A stretch of 64,000 nt of DNA. Source: Scleroderma bovista. Taxonomy: Eukaryota; Basidiomycota; Agaricomycetes; Boletales; Sclerodermataceae. Below, one piece after another: positions 45,819 to 58,300 of this stretch. The position numbers were made by a program, and so were the translations under genes. The stretch is taken from positions 186,001-250,000 of the forward strand of contig JAYMGJ010000270.1 in NCBI GenBank assembly GCA_037178675.1, in the 5' to 3' direction. Every line of letters starts with the position of its first letter. Position 1 is the first letter of the stretch. The notes under the pieces are model-generated. The model saw only the letters and a list, made by a program, of their open reading frames with translations, did not search any database and was not told the DNA's origin.

Positions 45819-48002
45819 TTATTGTCCTCGTTCATTATGCCACCATCGCACAAGCCGTCGTTCGTATCGTTCCACAACGCCGCATAGATAATCGCCGCTC
45901 ACCCCCGCCCACCGTGATGCCCGCTCAATGAACACGTCCAGGTCGGGCACGAGGTTTCCCAAGATGTCCTCAGAATGGTAGATCGTGTAGGACTCCCCTG
46001 GCCGCAGGATGCCAGGTTGATCACGGTTCACCTTGATCGATGGGAGTACATTAGTCAGCAAAGTCTTCTCAGCGGCACCTTGTTTGCCCTCGTTTGTAAG
46101 CGGGAAGTAGTGGTCGAGAACGCGTTGTTCTGCCGTCACACGTGCGTAATGGACCACAATAAATGCAGCATTTAGTAACGCACCAGTGTCCTGCGGTCCC
46201 ACCAACACCTTCTCGCAAAAGTCAAGGTACTCGTCCAAAGTCTTATCTTCCAGGTCTCCGACCGACCTAATACATCAATTCAGAGAAACACCAAAGTCCG
46301 AAACTCAAACGTACATTGGGATTCGAGCACTAAAAGGATGGTTGTTGACAAATAACTTGGCATCACGCGCCTGTTTCATACTTGCTAGGAACTTGCCTAG
46401 ATCAGGGAAAGCGCACGCAGCCTCCTCTGGGTCTGTGGGAAGCCTAGTACCCTGATCAGAATAACACTATCGAGTGCTGTGATTACCTGCCTCATGTTCC
46501 CATCTAGTCCATAAACAAGTTTCAAAACTATAATGGCTGTGCCGACAAGAGCAACTTCTGGTGGTACATTGTCATGGCGATGTCCTTCAATGCTGTCTCC
46601 TTCGATGTCAGATAAGGAGGGTGCATGGTGAAGAGAGGTTGACAATGATAGCACGCGTCCGAGTTGCTTGGTGAGCAAATACAATGGGGCTAGGGTCAGG
46701 ATCAACACGGAATCTCCTATGCGCGCAAATGGAACAAACGGGTGCCACAAAAGCATTGCCGGATCACGCGCCAAAGGACCGGAGCGACGTTCAATGGCGG
46801 AATAACAACTCCAAAGTTCGAGTACAGCGAGTCAGCAAAACGTGACACTAGACGATGCAACGACGAGGCTTTTGGTGCGTTCTGTAAATCATCCGATTAG
46901 TAAAAGCACGAGTAAGACGTAGGAGTCACACATGTGGGGACAACGCTTGGACGGCATGTTTGGTAAGGTGGCATGTCAGTGATGGGGACAGGAAGCGAAC
47001 ATGGTCGAGGTAGGGAATTGAATGGTCTTCGATAGCGCTGTGATGGATATCGGCGGCGTCCTTTAGGAGTTCCATCGATCACCCGCATAAATACTCACTT
47101 TATGAAATCCATGTAGACTACCGGTACCCGGATAGTCCAGCATGCTAAGACCAAGATGGCAATAGTACTGTCAGGACGGTCAGAATAACCAACAGAAGAT
47201 CTGCTTCGTTTGACATGGGATTTCTTCCTGGGAAGTGGGTGTTTCTCTTCTGAAGAGTCGACATCCATTGAACTATCTTCGGAGGACTCTTGAAGAAGAG
47301 CATCCAGCTCAGCATCTACGCCATTTTCATCATGAAAAGAGCTCGTGCGAGCATTTGGCTGAGCATCAAACCCAGCGGTATCTTTCGTCACGTGTCCCCC
47401 TGATGTTGTGGCCCCACGATTCATTTCCTGAATGTGGTGAAAGGGCTCCGGAGGAGGTGGGTTAGGAATCACAGACAAATGGAGTGCCCACAAATCTCTG
47501 CAAATGATCTATGGATTGTGAGTCGTGAGAAACGCAGTGCCAGGTGAATGCATATGACACTGACCTCCAGTTCTGGGGGAAGGCTCCACAGTGTCATCAA
47601 CGATGCAACCTGCTTTCGGAGAAGTACTTGAAGACACTGGAAGTAATGGAAGCGAGCTCTTTCGCCGTGGTAGACTGAGAAGAGCGAGCTCATTCAGCCC
47701 AAACAGCGGTCGTCCACGAGGAAGGATCCTCACGTTTCGGATCTGCTCTGCTCACATTTTCCTTCTTCTTGCGAGTGGACTTTAGAGTGCGCTTTTTCAT
47801 AGTATGCGGGCCGTAGTCTCCAGCCTCGCCAGATTCGGTTATGTGGCTCTATTGAATAGCCATTGTCGCGCTGTTGTCAGAATGATCCATAGTAACGACC
47901 CACCTGCAAGACGTGGCCCTCGGAGCATGTGAGCATTCCACTGGAGGAATCTTTGCGCCATTGCTTGGAACCACAGACGGGACATTTTCTTCGGGGAGCC
48001 AT
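45819..48002 (-). CDS. RRN7: RNA polymerase I core factor subunit Rrn7 (TAF1B/TFIIB-like)
   Basis: TFIIB-related subunit of the Pol I core factor that recruits the polymerase to rDNA promoters. The N-terminal zinc ribbon is obvious: MAPRRKCPVCGSKQWRKDSS, then GMLTCSEGHVLQ (C-x2-C and C-x3-H). The linker is basic (MKKRTLKSTRKKKENVSRAD). The first cyclin-like part follows: YHGERARFHYFQCLQVLLRK, QVASLMTLWSLPPELE, IICRDLWALHL. An acidic loop (ALLQESSEDSSMDVDSSEEK) interrupts it, as in other fungal Rrn7 proteins. The C-terminal exons include VALVGTAIIVLKLVYGLDG and LGKFLASMKQARDAKLF. All inspected joins keep the frame. It is divergent from ERJ5 with 106 bp between ATGs. Confidence 0.9.
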
Positions 48003-48108
48003 CGAGTTAAGGATGACCACCACGATGATGATATGCATTCGAGCACGAGTCACGTGGTCGTCCACAAAAGGAAGACCATGCCGAGTTTGCCATCCTCAGA
48101 CCACTGAC

Positions 48109-49470
48109 ATGAGGTTCATTGTGGTCTGCACTGTTCTCGCTGTCCTTTTGACTGCAGTCTCAGCGTGAGCACACCATCCTGTCTGTATGCTAATGGTCAT
48201 AACGCGTCGTTGAGGATAGGTGGACAAAAGTGAGCCGCTTCACTGCGTCTGGTTGTCTAAGCTGACAGAGGCTGGAAGGAAGACCATGAGATTTTTGACC
48301 TCGTGAGCGAGCTTGAGGCCTCTGAAGGTTAGCTTTGCTTTGTGGCGCAAGTGTACTTTGCCAACTAGGGACATAGGCAAAGGGACATCATTTTACTCCT
48401 GGCTAGATGTCCCCTCCGCTGCATCACTCGCGGACATCAACAAGGCATACCGGAAGAAGAGTATACAGCTACAGTGGGCGTGTTTTTTTCTTGACACGTC
48501 AGACTGACTCACCGTGTTCGCAGCCCGGATAAAAATCCTGGTGTCAAGGGTGTGCATGAACGATTTGCTAGGCTTGGACTGATTATGAACATATTGAGAA
48601 GTACGGAAGGCCGATCTCGGTATGTGTTGTGATGACAATCCAATGATATGGATATGGATGGTGATGGACATGCGCAGTTATGACTTCTTTTACAAGAATG
48701 GCGTGCCTAAGTGGAGAGGAACGGGCTACTATTATTCGAGGTTTAGACCGGGACTTGGCGTGCGTGGTTGGCAACCTGAGTCATTGACCGAATTTGAATC
48801 GACTTTTGACAGACGGTGCTAGTGTTTTTGGCGATCCTGACGACGGGGTTGCAGTACCTGGTGCAGAGAACGAACTACCAGCGCGATCTAAACCGGGTGC
48901 GTCGAACTGTCAGTGACGCAAGGGTTGCTGCATGGGGTCCCAAGATGGTGCCATTAGAGGGGAGACGAAAGGCAAGTTCCCATGGACGTGCTTATGACGT
49001 GCTTGGTGCGAGTTGACAATATTCAGGTCAAGATCAATCTTGGTGGCGGTCCGCGTGCTGACGAAGATGGGCGAATGGTGTCAGGCAAGATGATTGACAT
49101 GGTCGTTGAAGGGAGGGACGTGTATATCGTAAGTGTGTCGAATTGTGCGCCATAGACAATGGGAGTAACGGGACCGGGAACGTGGTTGTGACAGCTGGAC
49201 CCTTCAGGAGAGCTTCACTTGCTAAATGAGGGGGTCGCCATTCCCCCAGCCCTGGGAAGAACGTGGTTCGTCGCACTGCTTCGTGCAACGTTCCGTCGGT
49301 TCAAGGATGGCAAAGAATGTCCGAGCGAGGCCGAAAGGAGCGAAGGATCGGAGAGTGACGATGGCAAAGGATCCGAGATCACGCCGACGGGGGAGAACCA
49401 TGTTCCATTGAGTGGAAAACAAGCAGCTGTGAAGGCAGGTGGCAGGAGAAGGAAGGCGGTGAGGAAGTAG
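48109..49470 (+). CDS. ERJ5: ER membrane J-domain protein Erj5-like
   Basis: Membrane-bound Hsp40 of the ER that helps the lumenal Hsp70 (Kar2/BiP). The signal sequence [19 protein letters not shown] is followed by [20 protein letters not shown] and the J domain: [36 protein letters not shown] with the intact HPD, and [20 protein letters not shown]. One TM segment, [16 protein letters not shown], follows. The C-terminal part ([37 protein letters not shown]) ends in a Lys/Arg-rich tail. The first intron is 48165-48268. The intron 48972-49026 uses a GC donor in the classic AAG|GCAAGT context. Topology: J domain lumenal, tail cytosolic, by analogy with Erj5. Confidence 0.87.
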
Positions 49471-49942
49471 GTAGGTCGGTAGCTGTCGCGTGGACGAGCG
49501 GGATGTGGGGCAATAGAGTTGACCATGACGACATGGTTTATGTAACGCCGGGAGTAGTTGGACGGAGACCGGGGCCAGCCCGGGAGGCGCTGGAGGGGAA
49601 AAGTTCTTCCCGGGGTTTGCAAATTGTCTTTTGAAGGCGATCATTTCTGCGCAGCGCATCCGTGATTAGTACTGGCTGATGGCAAGGCACTGAGCAGAGG
49701 AGAGACGTCGGGCCCACACCCGGTGATCGGCACGACCATCGGAATCAAACACTGAACACCAAGTCTGCAAGAGCCCTGCAACTGTCATGCTTGCTGTGCC
49801 CCGTGATCTGGGCGAGAGTGGCGGGCTTATCGTCCAATCAGCAGCGGTCCCTCTGATAAACAGATGGCAACACAATTGGCAAACTTGCACACTTTAAATT
49901 CGCCTCTCCCGTCGCTTCTCCCTCGACATCTTCTCTTCTCCA
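49471..49942. promoter_or_regulatory. GLN1 promoter region with GATA and CCAAT motifs
   Basis: 472 bp upstream of GLN1. Within 120 bp of the ATG there is TTATC (reverse GATAA) at 49827-49831, CCAAT at 49834-49838 and GATAA at 49855-49859. GATA-factor control of glutamine synthetase is well established in ascomycete fungi; here it is inferred from motifs only. Confidence 0.4.
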
Positions 49943-51218
49943 ATGGCAAACATCACCTACCACAACGACCTCCTTGCTCCCTACCTCGCCCTCGACCAAG
50001 GCGAGAAGGTCCAGGCCGAATGTACGTCCCTCCTGCGCCTCCTTGACATCCTTTTGACCCCCGCCTTCAGACGTCTGGGTTGATGGTGACGGCGGCCTTC
50101 GCTCGAAGACCACGGTACGCGTCTCCCTTCTCTCCATTCCTCCACCCTGACCTTCGCTCCCAGACCGTCCCCCAGAAAGTCACCGACATCGGCCAACTCC
50201 GCATTTGGGACTTTGATGGTTCCTCGACCAACCAAGCCCCCGGACACGACTCCGATGTCTATCTCCGCCCTGCCGCCATCTTCAAGGACCCCTTCCGCGG
50301 CGGCAACAACATCCTTGTCCTCGCCGAGACCTACAACAACGACGGCACTCCCAACAGAACCAACTTCCGTCACCATGCCGCCAAGGTCATGGAGCAAGCC
50401 AAGGAACATGTTCCCTGGTTCGGTCTCGAGCAGGAGTACACCCTTCTCGATGTCGACGGCTCTCCTTTCGGCTGGCCGAAGGGCGGTTTCCCAGGCCCAC
50501 AGGGCCCCTACTACTGTGGTGCAGGTAAACGACCCCGTCTCCGCATCCTGGGCTGTCGGCTGGATCTTCTTTTCTACAGGTACCGGCAAGGTCTTCGCCC
50601 GTGACCTGATCGAAGCCCACTACCGTGCATGTCTGTATGCTGGTATCAACATCAGCGGTATCAATGCAGAAGTCATGCCATCCCAGTGGGAGTTCCAGGT
50701 CGGTCCTTGCGAGGGCATCGAAATGGGTGACCATCTCTGGATGGCACGCTACCTCCTGGTCCGCATTGCGGAGCAATGGGGCATCAAGGTCTCTTTCCAC
50801 CCCAAACCCCTTCAGGGTGACTGGAACGGTGCCGGTTGCCACACCAACTACAGCACCAAGGCCATGCGTGAGCCCGGAGGCATGAAAGCCATCGACGCTG
50901 CCATCGAGAAGCTCTCCAAGAGGCACAACGAGCACATCGCTGTCTATGGAGAGGACAACGAACTGCGTCTCACCGGTCGCCACGAGACGGGCCACATCGG
51001 CCAGTTCAGTTCCGGTGTTGCAAACCGTGGTGCCTCCATCCGTGTCCCGAGACACGTAGCCTCCAAAGGCTATGGATACCTGGAGGACCGTCGCCCGGCC
51101 TCCAACATTGGTATGTCCTCTCGTCTCTCTCAAATAGGGCCACTCTTAGACTTGCCTTCCCTCAGACCCTTACCGTGTTACTGGCATCATCGTAGAGACC
51201 ACCGTTCTGGATCAGTGA
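49943..51218 (+). CDS. GLN1: Glutamine synthetase
   Basis: Cytosolic type II enzyme that condenses ammonium and glutamate using ATP. Exons 49943-50021, 50071-50114, 50164-50524, 50580-51110 and 51166-51218 give 355 residues, the usual fungal length. Motifs are [16 protein letters not shown] (beta-grasp), [55 protein letters not shown], and [20 protein letters not shown] with RGASIRVPR. The C-terminus is [20 protein letters not shown]. Codon use is strongly C-ending compared with neighbouring genes, which suggests high expression. Confidence 0.97.
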
Positions 51219-51362
51219 GCGATGGGACAGCAGATTATCGGATGTGGATTAGATTCTTCATGTAAATTAAGCACCCACAGAAAACACCCCCCCCTTTTTT
51301 AATACACCGCTGTACCTGATTACATAAGTGTGTAAAAAGCATTCCCGTACCCCGGCTCTGCA

Positions 51363-52737
51363 ATGGTTCCTGCTCAAAGCAAACTCAGTCTGAATGCGTT
51401 CTTGAAGCTGTTGACCAGCAATGATGTTCCAGTCTCAAAAGCAATAGCAGTTGCAAGCAAAGTGTCGGTCCTTCTTCGACAAGCTGAACGTCCAAGGTAA
51501 CTTCTCCTCCCCAGATACAAACAGTTCAATACAGCAACCGCACTGGCGCAACTCGATGATGCGAAACTGAACGTGTTGGGAGTAGAAGATAAAGAGCTGC
51601 GCAAGGCCGTTTTGGCAGCCATACGCAAAGCTGGATACACTACTGAACCGAGCGAGGCCAGCTCCTCTAACTCAAAATCTTCCATGGCGGTAAATATGGC
51701 TCGTCTCCTTCCTCACTGTTGGAAACACGTCCATCTTTCTTAGACTTCACCCCGTAAGAAAAAGCGAAAGCGTGGTGATGACCTTGACATTGACATGTTG
51801 GACACACCCCCTGACGAGGCAGCGACGTATGGGAACCTCGACTTTGGGGAAATATTGGACGAAGATGTCAGTAGAATGCATTTGCAAATCGTCATGCTGA
51901 CTCCAGCTGTGGACAGTTGTTGAAGACCAGGAACACAGTCATAAATCGGGCACCCCTCATGACCGCATGGGCCATGGTCGTGGCAGAAAGACTCGGGTTC
52001 GAGAGGGAAGAAGCATTGAGTATAGGTTGGTTCGGCTCTCCGAGAACCTTACGTGCTTTTCAAATGACGTGTTACAGCCTCTGTATACACGGAAATGAAT
52101 GCCATCTCCAAAGGGGTCTCTTTGGGCTTGATCGATGAAAGCAGGAAGAAAGAGATCGAAATCCTTCCGGAAGGAAAGCAGCCATACGTTGACTTGATGG
52201 GTCGGCGGTAAGTCATTTTATTGCCATTGGGTGTCTTGATAGGAATGCTGGGGCACTGGACAGAATGTACGTGTCCTCTGGTGCTTCGCACTGCCATATG
52301 CCTTACCTTGCGCATCTAGACCTCTATATCAATCGCGATCATCCAAGTGGCTGGCGCTGTCAGGAGGCTCTCCCGCCTTGCCTAGTACAGCTTTCTCATA
52401 CGTATCCCGCTCATTCCGGCAAACGACCCCGCATGTAATGGGATCCTTGCGTCTGCTGGCAGAGAGCTATCCACCGAAAGAGCTTAACGAAAAAGGATAC
52501 TCGCTTTATGCTGATTTCAGACCGGTCGTGGATGGATGGGGGAAGAGGGGCGAAGTTCGGTGTGCTCGGATCTTGTCTCTTAGGAAAGCTGGGCGAGCCG
52601 ACGAAGAACCGAACACGCCACGGCCACTCGGGGATTGTGTTCCTCCGGCCAAGAAGGGCAAAACTCTTTCGCTAGAAGAGTACGAAGCTGCTCTGGATAA
52701 TAATGATTGTAACGTGGATCTCAGTCACCTCCCTTGA
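51363..52737 (+). CDS. Conserved-looking uncharacterised protein with a 24-nt microexon
   Basis: I cannot name the family. A consistent model reads MVPAQSKLSLNAFLKLLTSN, SKAIAVASKVYKQFNTATAL, a basic NLS-like stretch (SPRKKRKRGDDLD), an acidic DIDMLDTPPDEAATYGNLDF, then a compact domain: LKTRNTVINRAPLMTAWAMV, VAERLGFEREEALSIASVYT, EMNAISKGVSLGLIDESRKK. After a microexon (52243-52266) it continues PLYQSRSSKWLALSG and DFRPVVDGWGKRGEVRC. The NLS and acidic patch suggest a nuclear protein. An apparent 18-nt intron near 51500 is better explained by a 51-nt intron with a GTCGGT donor. The central domain looks conserved rather than random. Confidence 0.65.
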
Positions 52738-53018
52738 TGAAGATATGTTTTGGCGGGCAGTGCTTCCCATCATCGGACCGTAGTGTTCCACGAGAGCAGG
52801 GACTATATATACGACAACCAAATGACTGTAGAGCCCTCACTTGAGCCTGTAGCTATAGCGAACTCGGCCGACTACTCGGACGAAAATGGTGATTGCCAAT
52901 TTAGGACACCAGTCTGCCGATGCTCACTGCAGAACTTCCCCCCCAATACAAAGTTGGTTAACTTTGGGGAACCAACTCTCTCTCTTCAAAGGCAGCGTGG
53001 CACTGCGAAGATACCCTA

Positions 53019-55010
53019 ATGGCGCTTCCGCACCCTCATCAGCACGGCCACGCTGCTACAAGTATCGAAGAAGTACCTTTCATTCCTCCACGACGGTCTT
53101 GGTCGTTCTATCTCGTGCTGGTATTTATTGTGATCCCTTTGTGGTCGACGATACCCATTGCATGGGTGTCCGTCATATATACCCTGTGGTTCGGTAGCTT
53201 CTTCCGGCTTAGTTGGACTGCTACATCCTGGTTCGCCATCGCGTTTTGTGAGGTGGGTCAAGCCTCGCGTCAACGTCCAACTGCACTGACAACCACAAAG
53301 GTAGTATTCAGCGTACATCACTTTGATTTGGTGAGGTCTATCTCTGGTCCACCCTCGAATAGCCCGCGCAATCCGGAAGACACGAAAGCGGCGTTCATCC
53401 GCGTCTTAAAGTGCGGCCTTGCGAATGTTGTTGAGGGGGACATCGACGAAGAGTCCCTAGACGAGGCCATACCTAGCAGTCCAGCTGAGCCGATTGTCCA
53501 ACTCAGGGCGGACGACCCTCGTGCCTTGGACTTTCGGGCATCCATAAGAGCATGGTATGTCCGCCTCGCCCGATCATCTTCGGTCTGCGACAAATCCGAT
53601 TATATCAAGGTTTCGCAGAGCGACTTGGTCGTCCATCAAAAGGCGGGATGCTTACTCGTATCTCCACTGGGTGTTCTACAACAGAGCGATGCCTTCGTTG
53701 GAGTCCCTGCCCGAGTGCCATCGCGCGCTGTTGGATGAGGCTCTCCTAAATATAGAGAAACGTGCTGGAAGAACAGTTCCAGACGAACCGAGTGTCGGGG
53801 TTCAGCCTATCCGACTTACGATAGACGAGGTGAACACCCAGTGGCGCCCACTGACTTGGTATGTTATAGTGCTGGCTGCCAATTGGTTTATCAAACATTG
53901 GCTGGTCCATTCACATGGCGCACGGTTTGGCTCCTACAACGGTCTAGAGTAAGTTACATGAAGAATGGGATACGGGAACCTTGCTAACGTGTCTCCACAG
54001 TTATTTCGTGTGTATTCCGCCATCATGGGACCCCGCCAATGGCCAGCGACCGATCGTGTTTTTGCATGGCCTCGGCTTGGGCTTGGTGCAGTACAAATTG
54101 GTCTTGAGCAACCTGTTGAAAAATCACGGAGACCGGCCCCTTCTGGTGCCCATGCAACCGAACATCAGCCAGAATATCTTCCACCCGAAGTTCCTAGAGC
54201 CGATGCCGAGACACAAGATGACTGCCTGCTTAGTGGGCCTTTTGAGAGAATTGGGTTGGGTGCCTTCGTCGGACGACCTCCTTGAATCTGAAGCAAAAAC
54301 CAATGTCCATGGGGTTGTTATATTGAGCCACTCTTAGTATGTCATCTGCTGTGCCACCTCACAAGCTAATCCATTAGATAGTGGCTCGTTCGTTCATGCA
54401 TGGTTCTTGAAAGCATACCCCCACTTTGCCGTGCGCTCGTGCTTGGTAGATCCGGTTGCGATTTGCTGCTGGGAAGGCGGTAAGTGTTCTGGAAGTTTAC
54501 CGCCTTGCCTGATGGTTGAGAGAGCTGTGCAGACATGTGTTACAATTTCATCTACAGTCAATGTTCTACGGTAAGACGGAACCGTCATGGCTGTGCTTTA
54601 TCTCATGCCACTTTCCTCCAGGGATTAGATCTTCTGATGAGATACTTGGTGGGTACCGAACTTGGAGTTGCAAATACCCTCCAACGCCACTTCGATTGGC
54701 CATCGAATTCTCTGTGGTTTGAAGATATTCCAAACGCGTGCGACCCCGAGAAAACCCTCGTTGTGTTAGGGGGTATGGATGCTATCCTTAATGCCGAGGT
54801 AAGTGGTTGATCATATCAGCACCCCAGATCTGCCGAGGACTTTGAATGACTGGAACTCATTATGCTTTAATGCAGCGTGTCCGGCGATACTTGACCTCTC
54901 ATGGGGTCGGCAAAGGCCTCTATTATGACGCAAAGGGCAGCCATGGCAAGCCCTTAGCAGGTCGTGGATGTGGGCACGATACCATCGCGAAATGGCTGCA
55001 GGGAGCGTAA
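53019..55010 (+). CDS. Membrane-anchored alpha/beta hydrolase
   Basis: The N-terminus has two hydrophobic segments (SFYLVLVFIVIPLWSTIPIA and WVSVIYTLWFGSFFRLSW), then a long helical region ending TWYVIVLAANWFIKHWL. The hydrolase fold starts at YFVCIPPSWDPANGQRPIVF with the oxyanion loop LHGLGLGL. The nucleophile elbow is VVILSHSYGSFVHAWF (S-x-S-x-G, Ser in SYGS). The acid is probably Asp in VVLGGMDAILN and the base His in GRGCGHDTIAKWL. The triad therefore looks complete. Substrate unknown; a lipid esterase or lipase role is inference from the anchors. About eight exons are joined in frame. The gene ends 298 bp before Argonaute. Confidence 0.8.
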
Positions 55011-55308
55011 CAATTATAACTACTGCGAGCTGCGGCACGTTGCGATGGGTTCATGGATTAGCGCGAGGGGAGGAAGTTGCCGTGGGCTAGATGGTCGATT
55101 GTAAATAGTGGACAAATGGTGTGCCGAACGCGTACGTGTTGGGTGCGCAGCGGGGATGCCATGACCTAATAAGATATTGGGACCCCATCGATAACATAGA
55201 AACAACAATAAAGACAAACTTTGTGCTTGCCTACTTAACGGCTCACACCCCAACGAAGTATCTCTCACTCTTTCCCTCACAAACGTTCAACCTTTTATCC
55301 TTCAAGCA

Positions 55309-58300
55309 ATGCCTCCCCGAGGTGACCCTGGTCGTGGCCGTGGCCGCGGTGGTGGTGGTGGTGGCGGCGGCGGCGGTCGCGGCGGTGGTGGGGGTGGGGG
55401 CCCCGGCCCCGGTCGCGGTGGTGGTGGTGGTGGTGGTGGTGGTGGTGGTGGTGGTGGTCGCGGTGGGTTTGCTGGTCGTGGGGGAGGTCCCAGTCGCGGT
55501 GGCCCTCCTCTAGGCACACGAGGTGGTGCACCTACCGCATCCAGTACCGCATTACCTGGGGCACATGTTAAAGTAGTTGGGGTACGACGAACGGGCTACG
55601 GCACTGCCGGTAGACCTCTCAACGTATTCTCCAATTTCTTCAACATTTCGCTTCCGGATTCCAACATCCACCATTATGACGGTGAGCTTTCTTGCAGTTC
55701 GCCTTTCCCTTTGATCACGCTAACACTCGCCCTTTACTAACTAACTACGTGTCGTGATCTTAGTCGGTAAGTTTCTCGTCGATCATCTTGCATTTAGAGA
55801 TGTTGATCTGGAAAATCGCCCCGCATATATAGTGATCTTGCCATCCGAGAAGACGTTGCCAGTACGCCTGAACATGGATCTAGTCAGCCACATGATGAGG
55901 GTGGAGGCGGTGGATATCTTCACTCCTCCGGCCGTCTACGATGGTAGGAAAAACCTCTTCGCTCCTAGAGAACTCCCTCTCGGACCGAGTGGCAGCCAAG
56001 AGGTGAGGTTCTTCTCCAAGCCCAAAGACAGCTTCCATTTTAACGCATATACCTCAAAGTTCAACGTTAGCCTCTCGGATGACGCCAACAGGGGAAGCCC
56101 TGGAGAAAACACGGCTGGTCGCGGACCAAAGGTGTACAAGATTCGCCTGACCAAAGTTGCCACGATCAATCCCGAGTAAGTTTCGACCTTGTTCACGTGG
56201 ATATCCGAGGGATACCTTGACAGGGTGCTCAACCGGTACATTATGGGGCAACAATCCCACGACAATACGGTTCTGACCGCGTTAACGGTGAGCACCGATG
56301 TGGCTCCCTGCCTCATGCTAAAGAAGCTCCAACCCAGGCGTTGAACGTCGTGATCCGAATGGAACCAACCATGAAATACCCGTTCAATGTCCGGTCCTTC
56401 TTCACCGATCGAGAGACTAAAGACATCGGGTCGGGATTAGTCCTCTGGAGGGGCTATTTCCAATCCGTGCGGCCTGCTATCGGTAGCCTTCTCGTTAACG
56501 TCGACATTTCCACCGGCACGATGTACAAGGCTGGTTCCCTCATGGATCTGTGTCTTGAGTATATAGGTAAACCACGGCAGCCACAAGTTTTAAGCCCGAG
56601 GGCGGGGATTCCCGAGAGGGAGATACTTCGATTGCAGAGATTCATATCTGGGATTCGAATCATGACCACTTATTCTGGGAATCGTGTACGGAAGACTCCA
56701 CGAGTGGTAAAGAAACTCAGTAGGGCGGGCGCAGCTAATTTAAGCTTCACCATGCGCGATGGTACAAGCATGACGGTCGCGCAATACTTCCGAAGCATTC
56801 TCAACCGCCCTCTCCAATTCCCTGACAACCTTTGTGTTGAGGTGAGTACTCTGCCGGTAAGATCATCGTCCCATGACAAGGTTCGTTTAGGTTGGAACTG
56901 GGGCGCTCATCCCCTTGGAACTGTGTGTGGTCCCTCCGGGGCAAATCATGCGCAAGCAAGTCCCGCCCGAGAAGACCAAGGACGTTCTCGAATTTGCCAC
57001 CAAGAAACCTCATGATCGGTTGGCAAGCATTACCAATGGACTTGGTGTCGGTTAACTTCTAAATATTATATTTCTGTCATCCTTAATCCAATTCTTAAGA
57101 TTCTCGCGTACGGGCAGTCACCGTATGTCCGCGAATTTGGTATGCAAGTTGACGACACCGCTCCCGTCGGCCTCACAGCACGAGTGCTGCAGCCGCCAAA
57201 ACTGAGGTACGGACAAGGCAGCCCCCAGCCAGTCGTTGTAGGTCCAATCGCTATTATATTTTTCATGTGGTGCATATGCTCTCAAATCTGCCTAGACTCC
57301 ACAGAATGGGGCTTGGAATATGTACGTCCTTCTCTTTGGAGGCATTCAGTTTGCTTCACAACTAGTTAGGATCGACAAGCGCTTCTACAATCCAGCTGCT
57401 ATTGATCGTTGGATCGTGGTAGTATATGAACGGCAACAACGATTTGGCCAGCAAGCAGCTCAAGATATGATCGCTGGCCTTGTACATGGCTGCACTGAAG
57501 TTGGTATGTGGGTTGGATGGAATATTTCTTGGCCTTTGTTATTAAATTTTCCCTCAGGTATGAAAGTCGCTGATAACCAGCCGATAGTCACTTGGCAGAA
57601 CGGCCAGGGTCGCATCGCCGACGTAGGTCTTTGAACACAATCTAGGATTATGAGGGTCGATAACTCTTTTCTAGCAACTCCGTGCGGCAGGAAATGAGTG
57701 TTTCCAGAAAACCAAGCAACGCCCAAATCTCATCGTGGTGGTACTGCCCGACAATGCAAATGATATTTACACAGCTGTAAAGCAGTAAGTGAAAAGGCCT
57801 ATTAAAATTCGTGCATTATCTAACATGTCTTCTCAGTTTCGGCGACGTAACAGTACGCCCTACCAGTTTAAAATGTGTGCAAAGCTAACATTGTTTGTCA
57901 GGTTGGCGTAGCTACGCAGTGCTTGAAGAGCTCGAAATGCTTCCGAGCGAAACCGCAATACTACGCCAATGTCTCCCTTAAGTAAGTTTTTTTTTACTTC
58001 GCCGTTAAATTCTCCACTAAGCAGGTTCAGGATTAACGTGAAACTTGGTGGAATCAACACCATACCTGACTCACAGTCCGTTAGTGCTTTGACGGATCCA
58101 AGGAATCCAACAATCGTTATGGGTATGGCTTATATTGTCTCGCGTTCCTTATCTCATCGTCTTTCGTAGGTGCTGATGTCATCCATCCGGCCCCTGGGTC
58201 TGAAGGTCGACCCTCGTTTACAGCCCTCGTCGGCAGTGTCGACTCGAACAATGCGAAATATGTTGCCACTTGTCGTGTGCAGACTTCGAGGAAAGAAATC

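Noticed and set aside
48228..48237. Possible 10-nt exon inside the first ERJ5 intron
   Set aside because: Including it breaks the frame into [11 protein letters not shown]; one longer intron (48165-48268) gives the conserved sequence.
51480..51510. Apparent 18-nt intron in the unknown gene at 51363
   Set aside because: A 51-nt intron with a GTCGGT donor and the same acceptor gives an equally good frame and a normal length.
55295..55531. Minus-strand ORFs of poly-His and poly-Pro opposite the Argonaute start
   Set aside because: These are the mirror of the GGT repeat that codes for the Gly-rich Argonaute tail.
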